A DNA stretch of 64,000 bases. It comes from Dirofilaria immitis. Taxonomy: Eukaryota; Nematoda; Chromadorea; Rhabditida; Onchocercidae. Shown piece by piece: positions 54,392-64,000 of the stretch. Below the pieces are notes generated by a model. The model was not told the DNA's origin and did not search any database. It saw nothing but the letters and a program-made list of their open reading frames with translations. The first letter of the stretch is position 1, and each line of letters begins with the position of its first letter. The stretch is from positions 6,997,501 to 7,061,500 of the forward strand of contig JAKNDB010000068.1 of NCBI GenBank assembly GCA_024305405.1, written 5' to 3'. Made by a program: the position numbers and the translations under genes.

Positions 54392-55392
54392 TGTACACAC
54401 GGATACACTGAAACTAGTAAGATAACCATTTTTCTCAACAAGATTTAAGTAATTGTAGAGCGAATTTTTATTACTATTGCTTAGGAAGATCCAATAAGCT
54501 ACATGGATAAAAAGCAATTATACCGAAACATCGGATATTTTACAGCAACAACGGTGAAGAGTAAACATCATTAATACAGAGTGTATATGCATAGTCGTTC
54601 TTCTCTTGCAGGTATCTATCATTGGTTGCATTAAACCAGCCAAGTGCTTGGGTACGAATAATCGGTATATGTATTACCCTAATTCATTATATGCTTGCAG
54701 TTCAAGTCAATAAAGAATTTATGCAGATAAAATTGATGAGAATGAGTACTGCAGATCCTCCTGGAAAGAATCACGTACGATACACGAAGCAGGCCATGCC
54801 TATTTCAGTAATCACTTCACCGTTAACTACTTACAGTACACTTTGCTATCCATACAAGGCTTTCTTTCATTATTTCAAATCCAACTTTCTTCTTACCGTA
54901 TCCCAAGATGCACTGATAGATACACGGATAAGTGAGTGTATGTGTGTGTATGTCTGTATTATCCAAAGATGCAAATTGAATTATAAGTTAAATTTAGATG
55001 CATTCTGCATGTTATCAGAGGCTGTATGAGGTGCAAGGGATGCAGTGGCAATGGCAGCGGCATTCGGGGTAGTAGTTGATAAGAGAGGATAGAGAGGAGA
55101 GTGGAGGTCAAGAGGAAGCTGGTGCGGGAGGAGTGAGTCGATTTGCATGGCATTCCTGTCTTCGGGCATGCATCCTGACCTCAGTCGCAACAGACCTCGA
55201 GTAAAACTGTTCGTAAGGCGGGAAAGAACTATTCCGGTTGCTTTGAAATGACTACAACTTGAAGAGTTCTTGTTTGTCTATGCCTGTCTGTCCATTCGGT
55301 CACGGTACCCACACTAAACAAAATTGAAAACATAGGAGCAATGGAATAAATATAATAAATGAGAAAAACATAAAGTGAAGTGGACGAGTAAG

Positions 55393-55690
55393 GTGTGTGT
55401 GTGTGTGTGTGTATGTGTGTATGTTTGTGTATATGTGTATTTATGTGTATGTGTGTGTGCGTGTGTGTGTGTTTGTGTATATGTGTATTTATGTGTATGT
55501 GTGTGTGCGTGTGTGTGTGTTTGTGTATATGTGTATTTATGTGTATGTGTGTGTGCGTGTATGTGTGTTTGTGTATATGTGTATTTATGTGTATGTGTGT
55601 GCGTGTGTGTAGGCGTATGTATACATGTGTGTGTGTGTGCGTGCCGTGTATGTGTGCGTATGTGTGTATGTGCGTATGTGTATGTGTGTC
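55393..55690. repeat. 48-bp GT-rich minisatellite
   Basis: A unit starting TTTGTGTATATGTGTATTTA recurs at 55424, 55472, 55520 and 55568, exactly 48 nt apart, and then breaks down into TG/TATG repeats. Because 48 is a multiple of three, frames stay open through it on both strands. Confidence 0.95.
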
Positions 55691-55794
55691 ATGGTAACAC
55701 GCAGACATACGCTTCCTCTTAATTTATCGGTAAAATAATAGGGAGGAAGCAGTAACGCATTACTCGCTCATCCACTCTTTCTGTGTGTACAATA

Positions 55795-55867
55795 GCACAC
55801 ACACATATACACGCACACACACACATATACACACATGCACATACATACACACATATATGTATATACA
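55795..55867. repeat. CA-rich dinucleotide repeat
   Basis: Tandem CA and TACA units on the plus strand, complementary in type to the GT minisatellite about 100 nt upstream, so the two could pair. Confidence 0.9.
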
Positions 55868-57388
55868 TAATGTACACAAAACAATAAATATATAAAGGAA
55901 GTGTAAAGAGGGAGAGGGCAGGCAGCGGCAGAGGAGACAGCATTAAACACTGAGGAGCTCGCGAGAAGATACACTGCCCGGGAGGTGGAGATTGCTCTTC
56001 GATAGAGTCGATGACTTGTAGACAATGTGCACTATGCGGAGAATCATACATTTTACATGTGAAATAGTGTTTGATATGGAGAAAGCACAAACTATGAGAT
56101 AATCATAAAGTGAAATAGTCACTGAGAATTGTGAGAGAACACACAGCAGGTTCGATGCAGAATGTGAAAAAGCGAGCTTTTTGAAGATACGAGGGAATAG
56201 AGGAAAATGATGCACCCAACTTATGCGGGAGATGACAGAGAATAAAGGGATTGGGTCGATAACGAGAAAGGGTGAGGAAAAGGGAATGCACACAACGATA
56301 CGAAAATGAGGGACCGTCTCAGAGAAGGGAGCAGGAGAATACATCATTTATTGAGGAAGAAGAAAGGAAAACATACTGGTATCGAAAGAGAGTAAGGGAC
56401 ATATAATTGGTGTACTAAGAGAGGCAGACAAACGTGCAGCTGTTAAGAGAGCATTCAGATATATGTTAGAAGTGATCCATAACAATTGTGATGTATCTTG
56501 AAAAGTTTACCTAATACTGCTACATCATCGTTTTCTTCCCTTCTTATCAGAGAAAGAAGGTGAATGATACACTCATCCACGTAATGATTATTATATCCAA
56601 AGATGCCTACTACGAAAGAAAATGGCCAAAGGAGTGAATGATCTGTGTGAGAGATGATAGTAAGTACTGTATGTGAATGAGTGGAAGAGTGGACAAATGG
56701 CCCGAGAGTAGTAGGCCAGGTGAACGATTCGATGAAAATGATTCATATAGCATATAGCAAGAGTAATTTTATTTTCTTTTAATTATTTTAAGCATGGCTT
56801 ATTATCAATTGCTATTGTTGCTAAAGTGCTAAACCTGAATTCAAGCTTTCAATGAAATCGCAGCAACGATTGCAATTCTTTCGAAATTTTAATTCTAACA
56901 AACAATATTGATTTCAATCATTTGATCGAACTTAATTGTAACTCTTATAAATGGATATAATACAACAGGCAACAACTAAAAATCGGAAAGTATACTGATA
57001 ATTTCATGCATTGCTTTTCAAATTCCTAAGAAATTATTTAAAAATACATTTCATTCACAGTTATAGTTGCAAGTTTCTTTTCCTGTAAGTGAAATTTTCC
57101 TCACCAATTTTTCCCATCTTCTCTTTAAAGAAATATAACAATTCTAGGTAAACTTGGCAACAATTTTTGATTAGAAACAACGAGTACATAAAAAAATTTA
57201 TCATACCATTGCAAATAATCACAGTCATAATCAAATTTCTTTTTAAAAAAAAAAAAAGAAAAACTTTAGAGAATGATCTTCTTCCTATTTTTATTTTGCT
57301 AGCTTTCTGCAATCATATGTTGATACTAAAGATTTCAGGACTGTTTCAATCTCAATAAAATTATTTTCAAAGCATATTTCAGAACACG

Positions 57389-57848
57389 ATGCTTAACAAT
57401 TATATGACATTGCTGTATTCTTTCTGGATTACTTCATGTTTTTTTCTTATTCTCATTGCTGCACGAATCCTATCTCGGATGCGTGGCACACTATTCCTCG
57501 AAATGCTGATGAACAACAGCCAAGCTCGACTTTTCAAAGAAGTTGAAATGGACACCTCTCCGGTATTAATTAATAAACCATATTTTTATGAAGGAAATTT
57601 TATTTATTCAATATTTGATTCATCAATATATTTTTGTCAAATTGACGATAGGAGCGTACGCTGCGCGTGCCTTTGCATTGCATTTTACAAAGCTTTATCC
57701 AGTAGGAATCTATCGATTATCATCACCACTAAAATCTTTTGATAAGCTTTACCTCGACTCTCGACCTGTTTTCATCCACTTTTATCAATTTACCATTGGA
57801 TTCGGACGAGGAAATAAACTGTCAGGCCGATATATTCGCATTTTATGA
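57389..57848 (+). CDS. candidate small membrane protein gene, unrecognised
   Basis: ATG at 57389 lies just after a good acceptor (ATTTCAG then AACACG), typical of a nematode trans-spliced start. The first block reads MLNNYMTLLYSFWITSCFFL and on through a hydrophobic segment to ARILSRMRG, suggesting a signal anchor, then KEVEMDTSP before a GTATTA donor at 57563. A second frame, 57648 to 57848, reads AYAARAFALHFTKLYPVGIY and ends at a stop. Joining them needs a phase-1 donor, but the visible donor is phase 0, so the exon structure is unresolved. Alternatively the first frame runs on to 57742. Family unknown. Confidence 0.35.
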
Positions 57849-60239
57849 TCAAAAAGTTCGCATATTTATAAATCAGTAGGATAAGCACATTGATGTTACC
57901 GTATTATGAGCTTTAAGGCATCAAAAATGTTTCCTCACTTTTTCTTGTTATGTTGTATCAGCAACTTGAAGCTTTAAAGAAGAGCAAATTACAGTATTTG
58001 ACAAATATTGAAAATTTTTCCATGAAGAAAGATGGATGCAAATGCTATTTTATTTTTGTGAGAAATAGAAAGATGCATGAAGGAAATAGGAGTAATTAGA
58101 AGTGATTCTTAAAAATAGTTAATACTAAGATAGAGGGATGGATCTTAGAAAGGACAAAGTTCATCCCAAAGATTACGGTAGCTAGTTTGGAAAAGAAAAC
58201 AAAGACATGATTGAAGAGTAGTAAGGAATGAAAGGGGTTTGAAGAAAAGGTGGTGCTGGTGACATACATATAGGATTTGATATGTGAAGTGAAAAAAAAA
58301 CTAAGAACAGGCGGGGAAGAATAACAAACAAATAGAAACTGCTGGAGAGAATTTAGAGGATTCAAAGAGAGTAGAAAGCAACTTAGAGCCTTTGTTGTCA
58401 ATACTCAATACTACTGAGATGGAAGAGGGCGGTTGACACGACCACCAAAAGATAGATTATGAAAGGAGAAGACGGTATCCACCCTAAAAAGACTTCAGTT
58501 AGAATTGTCGCTGGATGATTGTGTACCTTTCCTCACCAGCTTATAACTACATCTCTGCTTCTGACCTGAAATGATTCTCTCCCGGACTGCTTCTTCTCTG
58601 TTTCCCATTACATATGCATTTACAGTAGTCGCATACAGGGTTCCTGGAACATTTTGATACGACAGGAGAATATTTCATGTTGATACTCAAATTTGAAGCA
58701 GCTCGCGTGAAGTGAGAAATGTTTCACAGTCGTGTTTTTGTACTATTCTGAAATTATTTTCTCATCTACTGTTTTCTCATATTATCAGTCTGCTATTATC
58801 ACATGATCAAAATCATTTCGATCATCGTTTATTCCTTCCTGTGACGCCATTAATATTGATGCGACAACGAATCAAATATATAGCCAAGTATAATTCTTCC
58901 TGAGGAGAAACTCACTATACCACCAATACCACCAAACAATTCTTTTGTATCTTCTATTGGTAATAGTTCTAATGTTAGAATCTAACGTTCAGTATTCGCT
59001 GAGATGAGGAAAAAGACAGTCAGGCATAACTTTAGTTTCTTAATCATTTTGAAGCTGTTAGGTTGCTACAATATTCAATCCTGATGTTCTCACATCGAAA
59101 TTGAAGATAAGATCATACTATGTATAAATTGAGACTGTAGAGAGCATCAAAATTTAGACTACAAATTAATGTATCTAGCATAAGAACTATTGATGAGAAT
59201 ATAACTTTTCGAGAACAGTAAAACTTTTAAACTCGATTAGCGCATAATATCTGTCGTCATTATCTTCTGCATATAGTTCCGATGATAACACGAACGAGCT
59301 ATGTGATTTAACTTTCAATATAAAAACGTTCTTTCATCAACATGATCTCCCCTTAAAAAGCGAATAATTTAGATTTTGACCAAAGTTCAAGAATTTTATA
59401 TTTTGAGGTAGTGCGAATGATCTGCTTAGTTTTATTTATATGCTGGAACCTATATTATAACGATATAAGGCTTGAAATGGTAGACGTTATCATTTTCAAT
59501 TAACAAGCAATGAAAAATTCCACTACGACATTATTAGAAAGTCACGGTTCAGTCATTAAAAAATCTGAATGTCCAAAGCTGATGCAATTCCTTTCAGAAT
59601 TCGAAAATATTTTCTATTTAAATTTCCTTTCTTTGAAAAAACCAACAACTATATAAATAGCAATTTGGAAGTCTTTATTTAAACTGGACTTTGAAACTTC
59701 CATAATAACTCGTTTATGAATTTCCTGAAAGTTTTGAAGAATAATTTATGACTAAGATTCTGAATATCAAGATCATTTGGGAAACTTTGGAAATTTCTCT
59801 CCCTGAGCTTTAATTTATGCATATTTTGAAATCATTAATCTGATAATACTTCGCAAAATCATCAGCCTAATAATTTTCAAATTGATAATAGTTCTACAGC
59901 GGATTTAAACTTGATCGACCATTCACTGAAGCCATATTTTAATACGGCTTAACCAGCATAAATGGCTCATATGGCTTTGTGGATTATAAGAAAATAATAT
60001 AAGAATGTAAATTATAAGAAAATAATGTAAGAAAGTAACCCGCAATTAATCCGCAGAATAAGCACTTGTAAAATATTGTGAAGTACTTCTCGAAAATGGG
60101 GATATTATTGGGACGAAGAGTCAGGATACAAACTTCTACCACAAGTTTCATGATAAGCACTAATACGACTGTGAAAGCATAAATGGCCACCATGCAGTAT
60201 TCTATCCACTGCTTAATTGAAATTTCTCTTCGCTTTTAG
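57849..60239. other. intergenic or intronic stretch
   Basis: AT-rich, with no supported exon on either strand. Confidence 0.45.
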
Positions 60240-60397
60240 TTAACGATGATGTAGATAGCCTGATGATTTGTGAGGATGGAGTCGCTTCTAATTCCGGTTT
60301 TATTGGTATCAGAAAGTTCCGAGGCATTTCGAATATGCCCGAGACAGCATCAAATGAAGACGTAAATACACATGTTGTTATTGCTTTAGCAATCTGA
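60240..60397 (+). CDS. possible terminal exon, unrecognised
   Basis: After an acceptor (GCTTTTAG) a phase-1 frame of about 51 codons reads NDDVDSLMICEDG and GFIGIRKFRGISNMPE to a TGA at 60397. An internal GTAAAT after SNED could be a donor instead. It might belong with the 57.4-kb candidate, but no linking exon was found. Confidence 0.28.
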
Positions 60398-60659
60398 CAT
60401 GAACCGAATTTATGATTTCAACTTTGATGAATTTAATTTCACTTATATTAACTTTTGATGAGTGATTCAAGTTTTTCCTCACATCTAAAGATCTACATCA
60501 GTAATATAACTCTCGTGTTCCAAGTAAAGCCCACTTCATGTTCATCAAATTCTTTTATATATTCAAAGCATTTTGATATTAAACTTAACGCCATTTAATA
60601 ACCGGTTGATCTTAAGTAATTAAAACTAACACGACAAATTCATTATATAATATATGTTA

Positions 60660-60679
60660 AAAAAAAAAAAAAAAAAAAC
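60660..60679. repeat. poly(A) run
   Basis: About 19 consecutive A residues. No retroposed gene body or target duplication is visible next to it. Confidence 0.9.
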
Positions 60680-61074
60680 AAATCAATATTTAGTTTCACT
60701 ATTTAGATGTATTACTAAAATGGAGCTGACACCTGACTTCACGATATTTTGGATATATGAAAAGAATTTGTTATATAAAAATGAATAAAGAGAAAATTTT
60801 TAAATCAATTCAATTAATTTATTCAGAGATGATATAGAAAGAATTGGAGAGTTTAATAGAGTCGATAAAAAATATAAGGAAGATTGTACTTATTAGAATA
60901 AACCAAGTAAAAGGCTAACTTGACTCAACGAATTGTATCGATATTCACACACAGAATCATGGCAATCACTAATAATAAACGATTGGATACTCATCGCAGC
61001 TACTTGTTCCAGTTTACCTTCTACCTAATTAAAAATTATGGTCAAAGAAATTTTTAACAAAAGTAAGAATCAAT

Positions 61075-61675
61075 TTATATAGCAGTTCCAAAACCAAGTA
61101 TAGTAAAATTACTAGTACTTTCTTCCAGTGCGTGAAAATATTTTAATGATTGATTTAAAGCTTCAAGCACTATTAAGGATCTTTCAGCAGCTTGATGAAT
61201 ATAATAATCAGCCTACTAACGCAACCTAAAAAAATGCTGCTGTGATTCATCACGATATTTTTAGCATGTGATTAGCAAAATTTCTAAACGTTAATAAATG
61301 CGTAACTTTGCGATCGAGGAGGGAAAAGATGCTGAAAAAAAACAATCATTCTCCACAAATTATATAAATAGACTAGCAAGCACTCATTAACATCGACTTT
61401 CCATGTTTAAGATCTTAAATGATATCTTTAAAACAAGCGATTTTACATACCTTCCCAATCTTGCGCATTTCTTGAATTCGTCGTCCCGGCATTGTCAAAT
61501 TTGTCGACATTGGCACCTCGTATAACCAGCCTGGTACTTTATAATCAAACATAAGCACACGGGGAATGGATCCAGGTAAACTGCCTATAATCTCACCAAA
61601 ATTCGAATGACCTTCCAAATAAAATGCTTCACCAGCTGCTCTGAAAACTGAATTCCCTGATATCATTAAGCCCAT
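61075..61675 (-). CDS. unrecognised ~120-residue two-exon gene
   Basis: Exon 61675-61451 begins ATG and encodes MGLMISGNSVFRAAGEAFYL, then GEIIGSLPGSIPRVLMFDY, VPGWLYEVPMSTNLTMPG and RRIQEMRKIGK, ending at a GTATGT donor. Exon 61212-61075 continues in phase after GTTAGTAG with ADYYIHQAAERSLIVLEALN and ends ILGFGTAI then TAA. Both have coding-like composition, and the second looks helical. I do not recognise the family. The first Met may not be the true start: TTTTCAG within the first exon could be an acceptor for a longer 5' part. It lies just downstream of the malonyl-CoA decarboxylase remnant on the same strand, so the two could share a transcript. Confidence 0.55.
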
Positions 61676-61720
61676 AAATTTGAAACTCCCAAATTTCAGA
61701 AAAAGAAATGAGAATTCTAG

Positions 61721-62337
61721 CTATTTCTTCATTCTATTTTTAATGATTACAATTATGCCGACTGACTAATGCCCTTTTCAGAAGTATCCACCATCCAGTT
61801 CCGCTGCTTTATTGATGCACCATTACTCAAGTGAAAGTGTGCTACTTGGTCATAGGCACCGCCGTTATCGTTTTTAACCTTTAACAAGTAATATGCACAA
61901 AGCTTCAACAAGTATTGTTTCTCGTATTCAATGTTAGTTCTTAATTGCTCTATGCTTTCTAAAATCTCTGTACTAGATTGTTTTATACCTAACTTCCCTA
62001 GCAAAGTAATATCCCGATTAGGTTCCATTTTAGCCATTTTATAAAGCCAGGTATCGGAGAAAACATTGCATATTTTGAATTTTAAATTATAGTTTAAAAA
62101 AAAAAACCTATATTCCAAAGCTGTTGCAATCCCAGACATATTATACAGTTGTGCCCATTGTTCGATACCTTTCTGCCAAAAACAGTAAATGCTGCTCATA
62201 GTATGATAAGTACAAGTCCGGAGCGGATAGTTCGTATAAAGTATAGAATATTCGGTGAGGATACTATCAAGAATTGTACGGTGTAGACGTTTTTGATAAG
62301 TTATTTCAGTAATATTTATTCTAAAATTCTTTGGCAA
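61721..62337 (-). CDS. malonyl-CoA decarboxylase, C-terminal part, frame-interrupted
   Basis: Malonyl-CoA decarboxylase turns malonyl-CoA into acetyl-CoA and CO2, controlling fatty-acid synthesis and oxidation. The minus strand carries its C-terminal signature: FSPIPGFIKWL (from about 62063), KQYLLKLCAYYLL, then VAHFHLSNGA and RNWMVDTSEKGIS, which correspond to the conserved FHLxNGA...NWMxD block including the catalytic-region His. Two jumps break the frame: at T4 62028-62031, where one base is needed between FIKWL and KMEPNRD, and at CC 61758-61759, where one base would convert ISQSA-stop into ISQSGIIVIIKN to a TAG at 61721. Upstream, the segment around WQKGIEQWAQLYN sits where the catalytic core should be but matches poorly. 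About two thirds of the enzyme was not found. It may be a real gene with assembly errors and undetected 5' exons, or a decayed copy. Confidence 0.6.
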
Positions 62338-63536
62338 ATTATAAAGTTATTTGTAATGGAACTTTAATTTTCAAGATGATTTTCTGAACAATAGAAACTA
62401 TTAAATTCAGCTAATTCACTAACATCCACTTTTCGAGTCTGAAGACTTCATCAGTTCTTCCTTACTCATGTTTTAAGAATAAAATTCACCTTATCACCCT
62501 CCACAAATTCGAATTAGTGTCATTTTCCTTGTGAAAATGAATAATGAATACAAGAAATGGAAGTTGATATGCTTTGGAATGAATTTGTACATAATGTATT
62601 GGACTGCCTGTTCCATCTGACTTACAAATATTCAGTTTATCCGAGATAATTCTAAACTCTCGTAGGAACTGCCATCCCAATTTCGTGTTATCGTCAATTT
62701 ACAATCCCATGACAGCAAATAATGGATGTATTCACTAAAATTAACGTTCTCACCATTCAGAAGATCTCCATGGTTACACTGCACAGATTCACATAACTAG
62801 GATCTTTCTTTAAAATCATAGCCATGTTTGGTGGCTATAGCCACCAAACATTTTATAAGACGCCAAATAGTCACAAAATATTACTTGAAAAGAAATACCC
62901 TTCAAACTTAGGTAAATTCTCCATGGAACACGCAGTTTCGACAACATCTGCCAGATATATTATAAAAACAGCCATCCAACTTGGCGACATTTTGAAAATA
63001 AACACAGTAGAGACTGTTTTTATATTGAAAAATGCATGAATGATGGTCTTATATTTCAACAGATTCTATTTTCTTGAAGCGAATTTAAATGCATTCAAAA
63101 AGATCAAATTTTTATTAATAAAGTTCATAACTTCGAATATAGATTTCGTATGATGACTGCGGATAGCAAGATATATTGCACTGAATTGAATGAGCGCAGC
63201 AATGCTACAGTAATGAAATTCATGAAAAACTTAAAATCAAAAAAATTTAAGATCAAAAATTTTCATTGTTAAAAAGTTTTAAGAATTTCTTCAAGTGCTG
63301 ATCAGTAGACTCTCTTACAAGTTTGATTACACATGATTGGAACTTTTAGTTTCTAGTTATAAGAATAGCTGATCATGTAAGCTTAGTAATTTTTTTCGAA
63401 TTTTTTCTATATTGTTCAAAAATTCATGACTTTCACAAGCAACACATATAAAACAATTGCAACATTCAACAAATGCAAATGCAGGTCATTTTGTGGAGTG
63501 CATTATTAAGAAAATTTAACAAAGTATAAAGCTAGC
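62338..63536. other. interval between malonyl-CoA decarboxylase remnant and SAP18
   Basis: Two offset minus-strand frames at 62486-62760 (one reading SEYIHYLLSWDCKLTITRNW) look weakly coding but cannot be joined or assigned. The 28-nt palindrome at 62824 lies here. Nothing else is supported. Confidence 0.35.
62824..62851. repeat. perfect 28-nt palindrome without loop
   Basis: ATGTTTGGTGGCTA is followed directly by its reverse complement TAGCCACCAAACAT. Pairing stops at the next base on each side. Confidence 0.95.
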
Positions 63537-64000
63537 TCAATAAACTCTCCGTCTTATTGGAGACCGATCTCGTATTGGTAATCCTCCACTACGTCGCAAT
63601 ATCGGTCCAACAGGTCCAATGCCTGGCAATGTGATTGCCACATCAATAAAATCACCGATTTCGAATTTGCAATTTGCTAACTGTAAGATTAATCATGAAT
63701 GTAAAAATTAAAAAAATTTTTTTGATTTGTAAAATCTAGGATGTTTAGAAAAAATGACATTTCTTAAATTTAGGCTATAAAGAATCAGTAATCAATTTCA
63801 ACATCGAATTCAATTAGTTTTTTTCTAAAGGTTAAATTTAAAAACCAATAATTGATTTGGTTGGAAAAGAAATAACATCTCAAACAAGTTTGCATCGATT
63901 AGATGAATCTCAAACTAGCCGAATTAAAAACAAAATTTCGAAGACAATGTTATTGAAGATTCTTCAAATAGTCACACTTACTGTCTTATTGTCATCCACA
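63537..64000 (-). CDS. SAP18 (Sin3-associated polypeptide 18), 3' part
   Basis: SAP18 has a ubiquitin-like fold and acts in Sin3/HDAC co-repression and in the ASAP/PSAP splicing-linked complexes in the nucleus. The last exon, 63680-63537, encodes CKFEIGDFIDVAITLPG, matching the conserved KFQIGDYLDIAITPP end of SAP18, followed by an Arg/Pro/Gly-rich tail ending RRRVY, longer than the human one. The exon before it enters at the window edge (64000-63982), encodes DDNKT, and ends at a GTAAGT donor; this matches the residues just before the conserved block in SAP18. The 5' exons lie outside the window. Confidence 0.85.

Larger units (their letters stand above)
54392..57388. other. repeat-rich intergenic region
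   Basis: Holds the minisatellite and CA repeat listed separately, flanked by purine-rich sequence. A 135-codon plus-strand frame at 54622-55029 has no homology, no splice context and low-complexity ends. Confidence 0.5.

Noticed and set aside
54622..55029. 135-codon plus-strand frame
   Set aside because: No homology, no acceptor or donor support, and composition unlike the real exons nearby.
55393..55690. Regularly spaced repeats resembling a CRISPR array
   Set aside because: The units are contiguous tandem copies without unique spacers, in eukaryotic DNA.
55229..55722. Long frames of 100-159 codons on both strands
   Set aside because: Open only because the 48-bp minisatellite period is a multiple of three.
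60660..60679. Poly(A) tail of a retroposed gene
   Set aside because: No gene-like sequence or target-site duplication next to it.

Overview
The window looks like nuclear DNA of a nematode, most likely a filarial or other spirurid (clade III) worm. It is AT-rich and its genes are split by many introns of roughly 100-800 bases that begin GT(A/G) and end TTTCAG or TTTTAG. The encoded proteins are eukaryotic housekeeping and signalling families. I see no rRNA, tRNA, CRISPR array or recognisable transposase. The species cannot be fixed from the sequence alone.

Layout. 1-14.8 kb is gene-poor: microsatellites, three trinucleotide blocks, two short hairpins and one orphan open exon (7.1-7.4 kb). 14.9-19.8 kb (+) holds an SH2B/Lnk-type adaptor with dimerisation, PH and SH2 domains. 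25.2-25.7 kb (+) is ribosomal protein eS21. 26.2-26.6 kb (-) is an unrecognised two-exon candidate. 28.4-32.6 kb (+) is a complete NADPH-cytochrome P450 reductase. The next gap carries two long inverted repeats. 34.5-39.0 kb (+) is the RIO3-type kinase. 40.7-54.4 kb (-) is the most unusual part: two colinear, tandemly duplicated genes for glutamine-rich nuclear-type proteins with 23-residue STPR-like repeats, ten copies in all. 54.4-60.4 kb is repeat-rich, with a 48-bp GT-rich minisatellite and weak gene candidates. 61.0-64.0 kb (-) has an unrecognised 120-residue gene, the frame-interrupted C-terminal part of malonyl-CoA decarboxylase, and the last exons of SAP18.

The genes do not form one pathway. 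Themes are translation (eS21, and RIO3 through small-subunit maturation), receptor signalling (SH2B), redox and lipid metabolism (P450 reductase, malonyl-CoA decarboxylase) and chromatin or transcription (SAP18, STPR genes).

Three genes that are otherwise well conserved, and the malonyl-CoA decarboxylase fragment, need one extra base to stay in frame, nearly always inside a homopolymer. The pattern is uniform, which points to assembly deletions rather than gene decay. Two exon junctions fit GC-AG introns.
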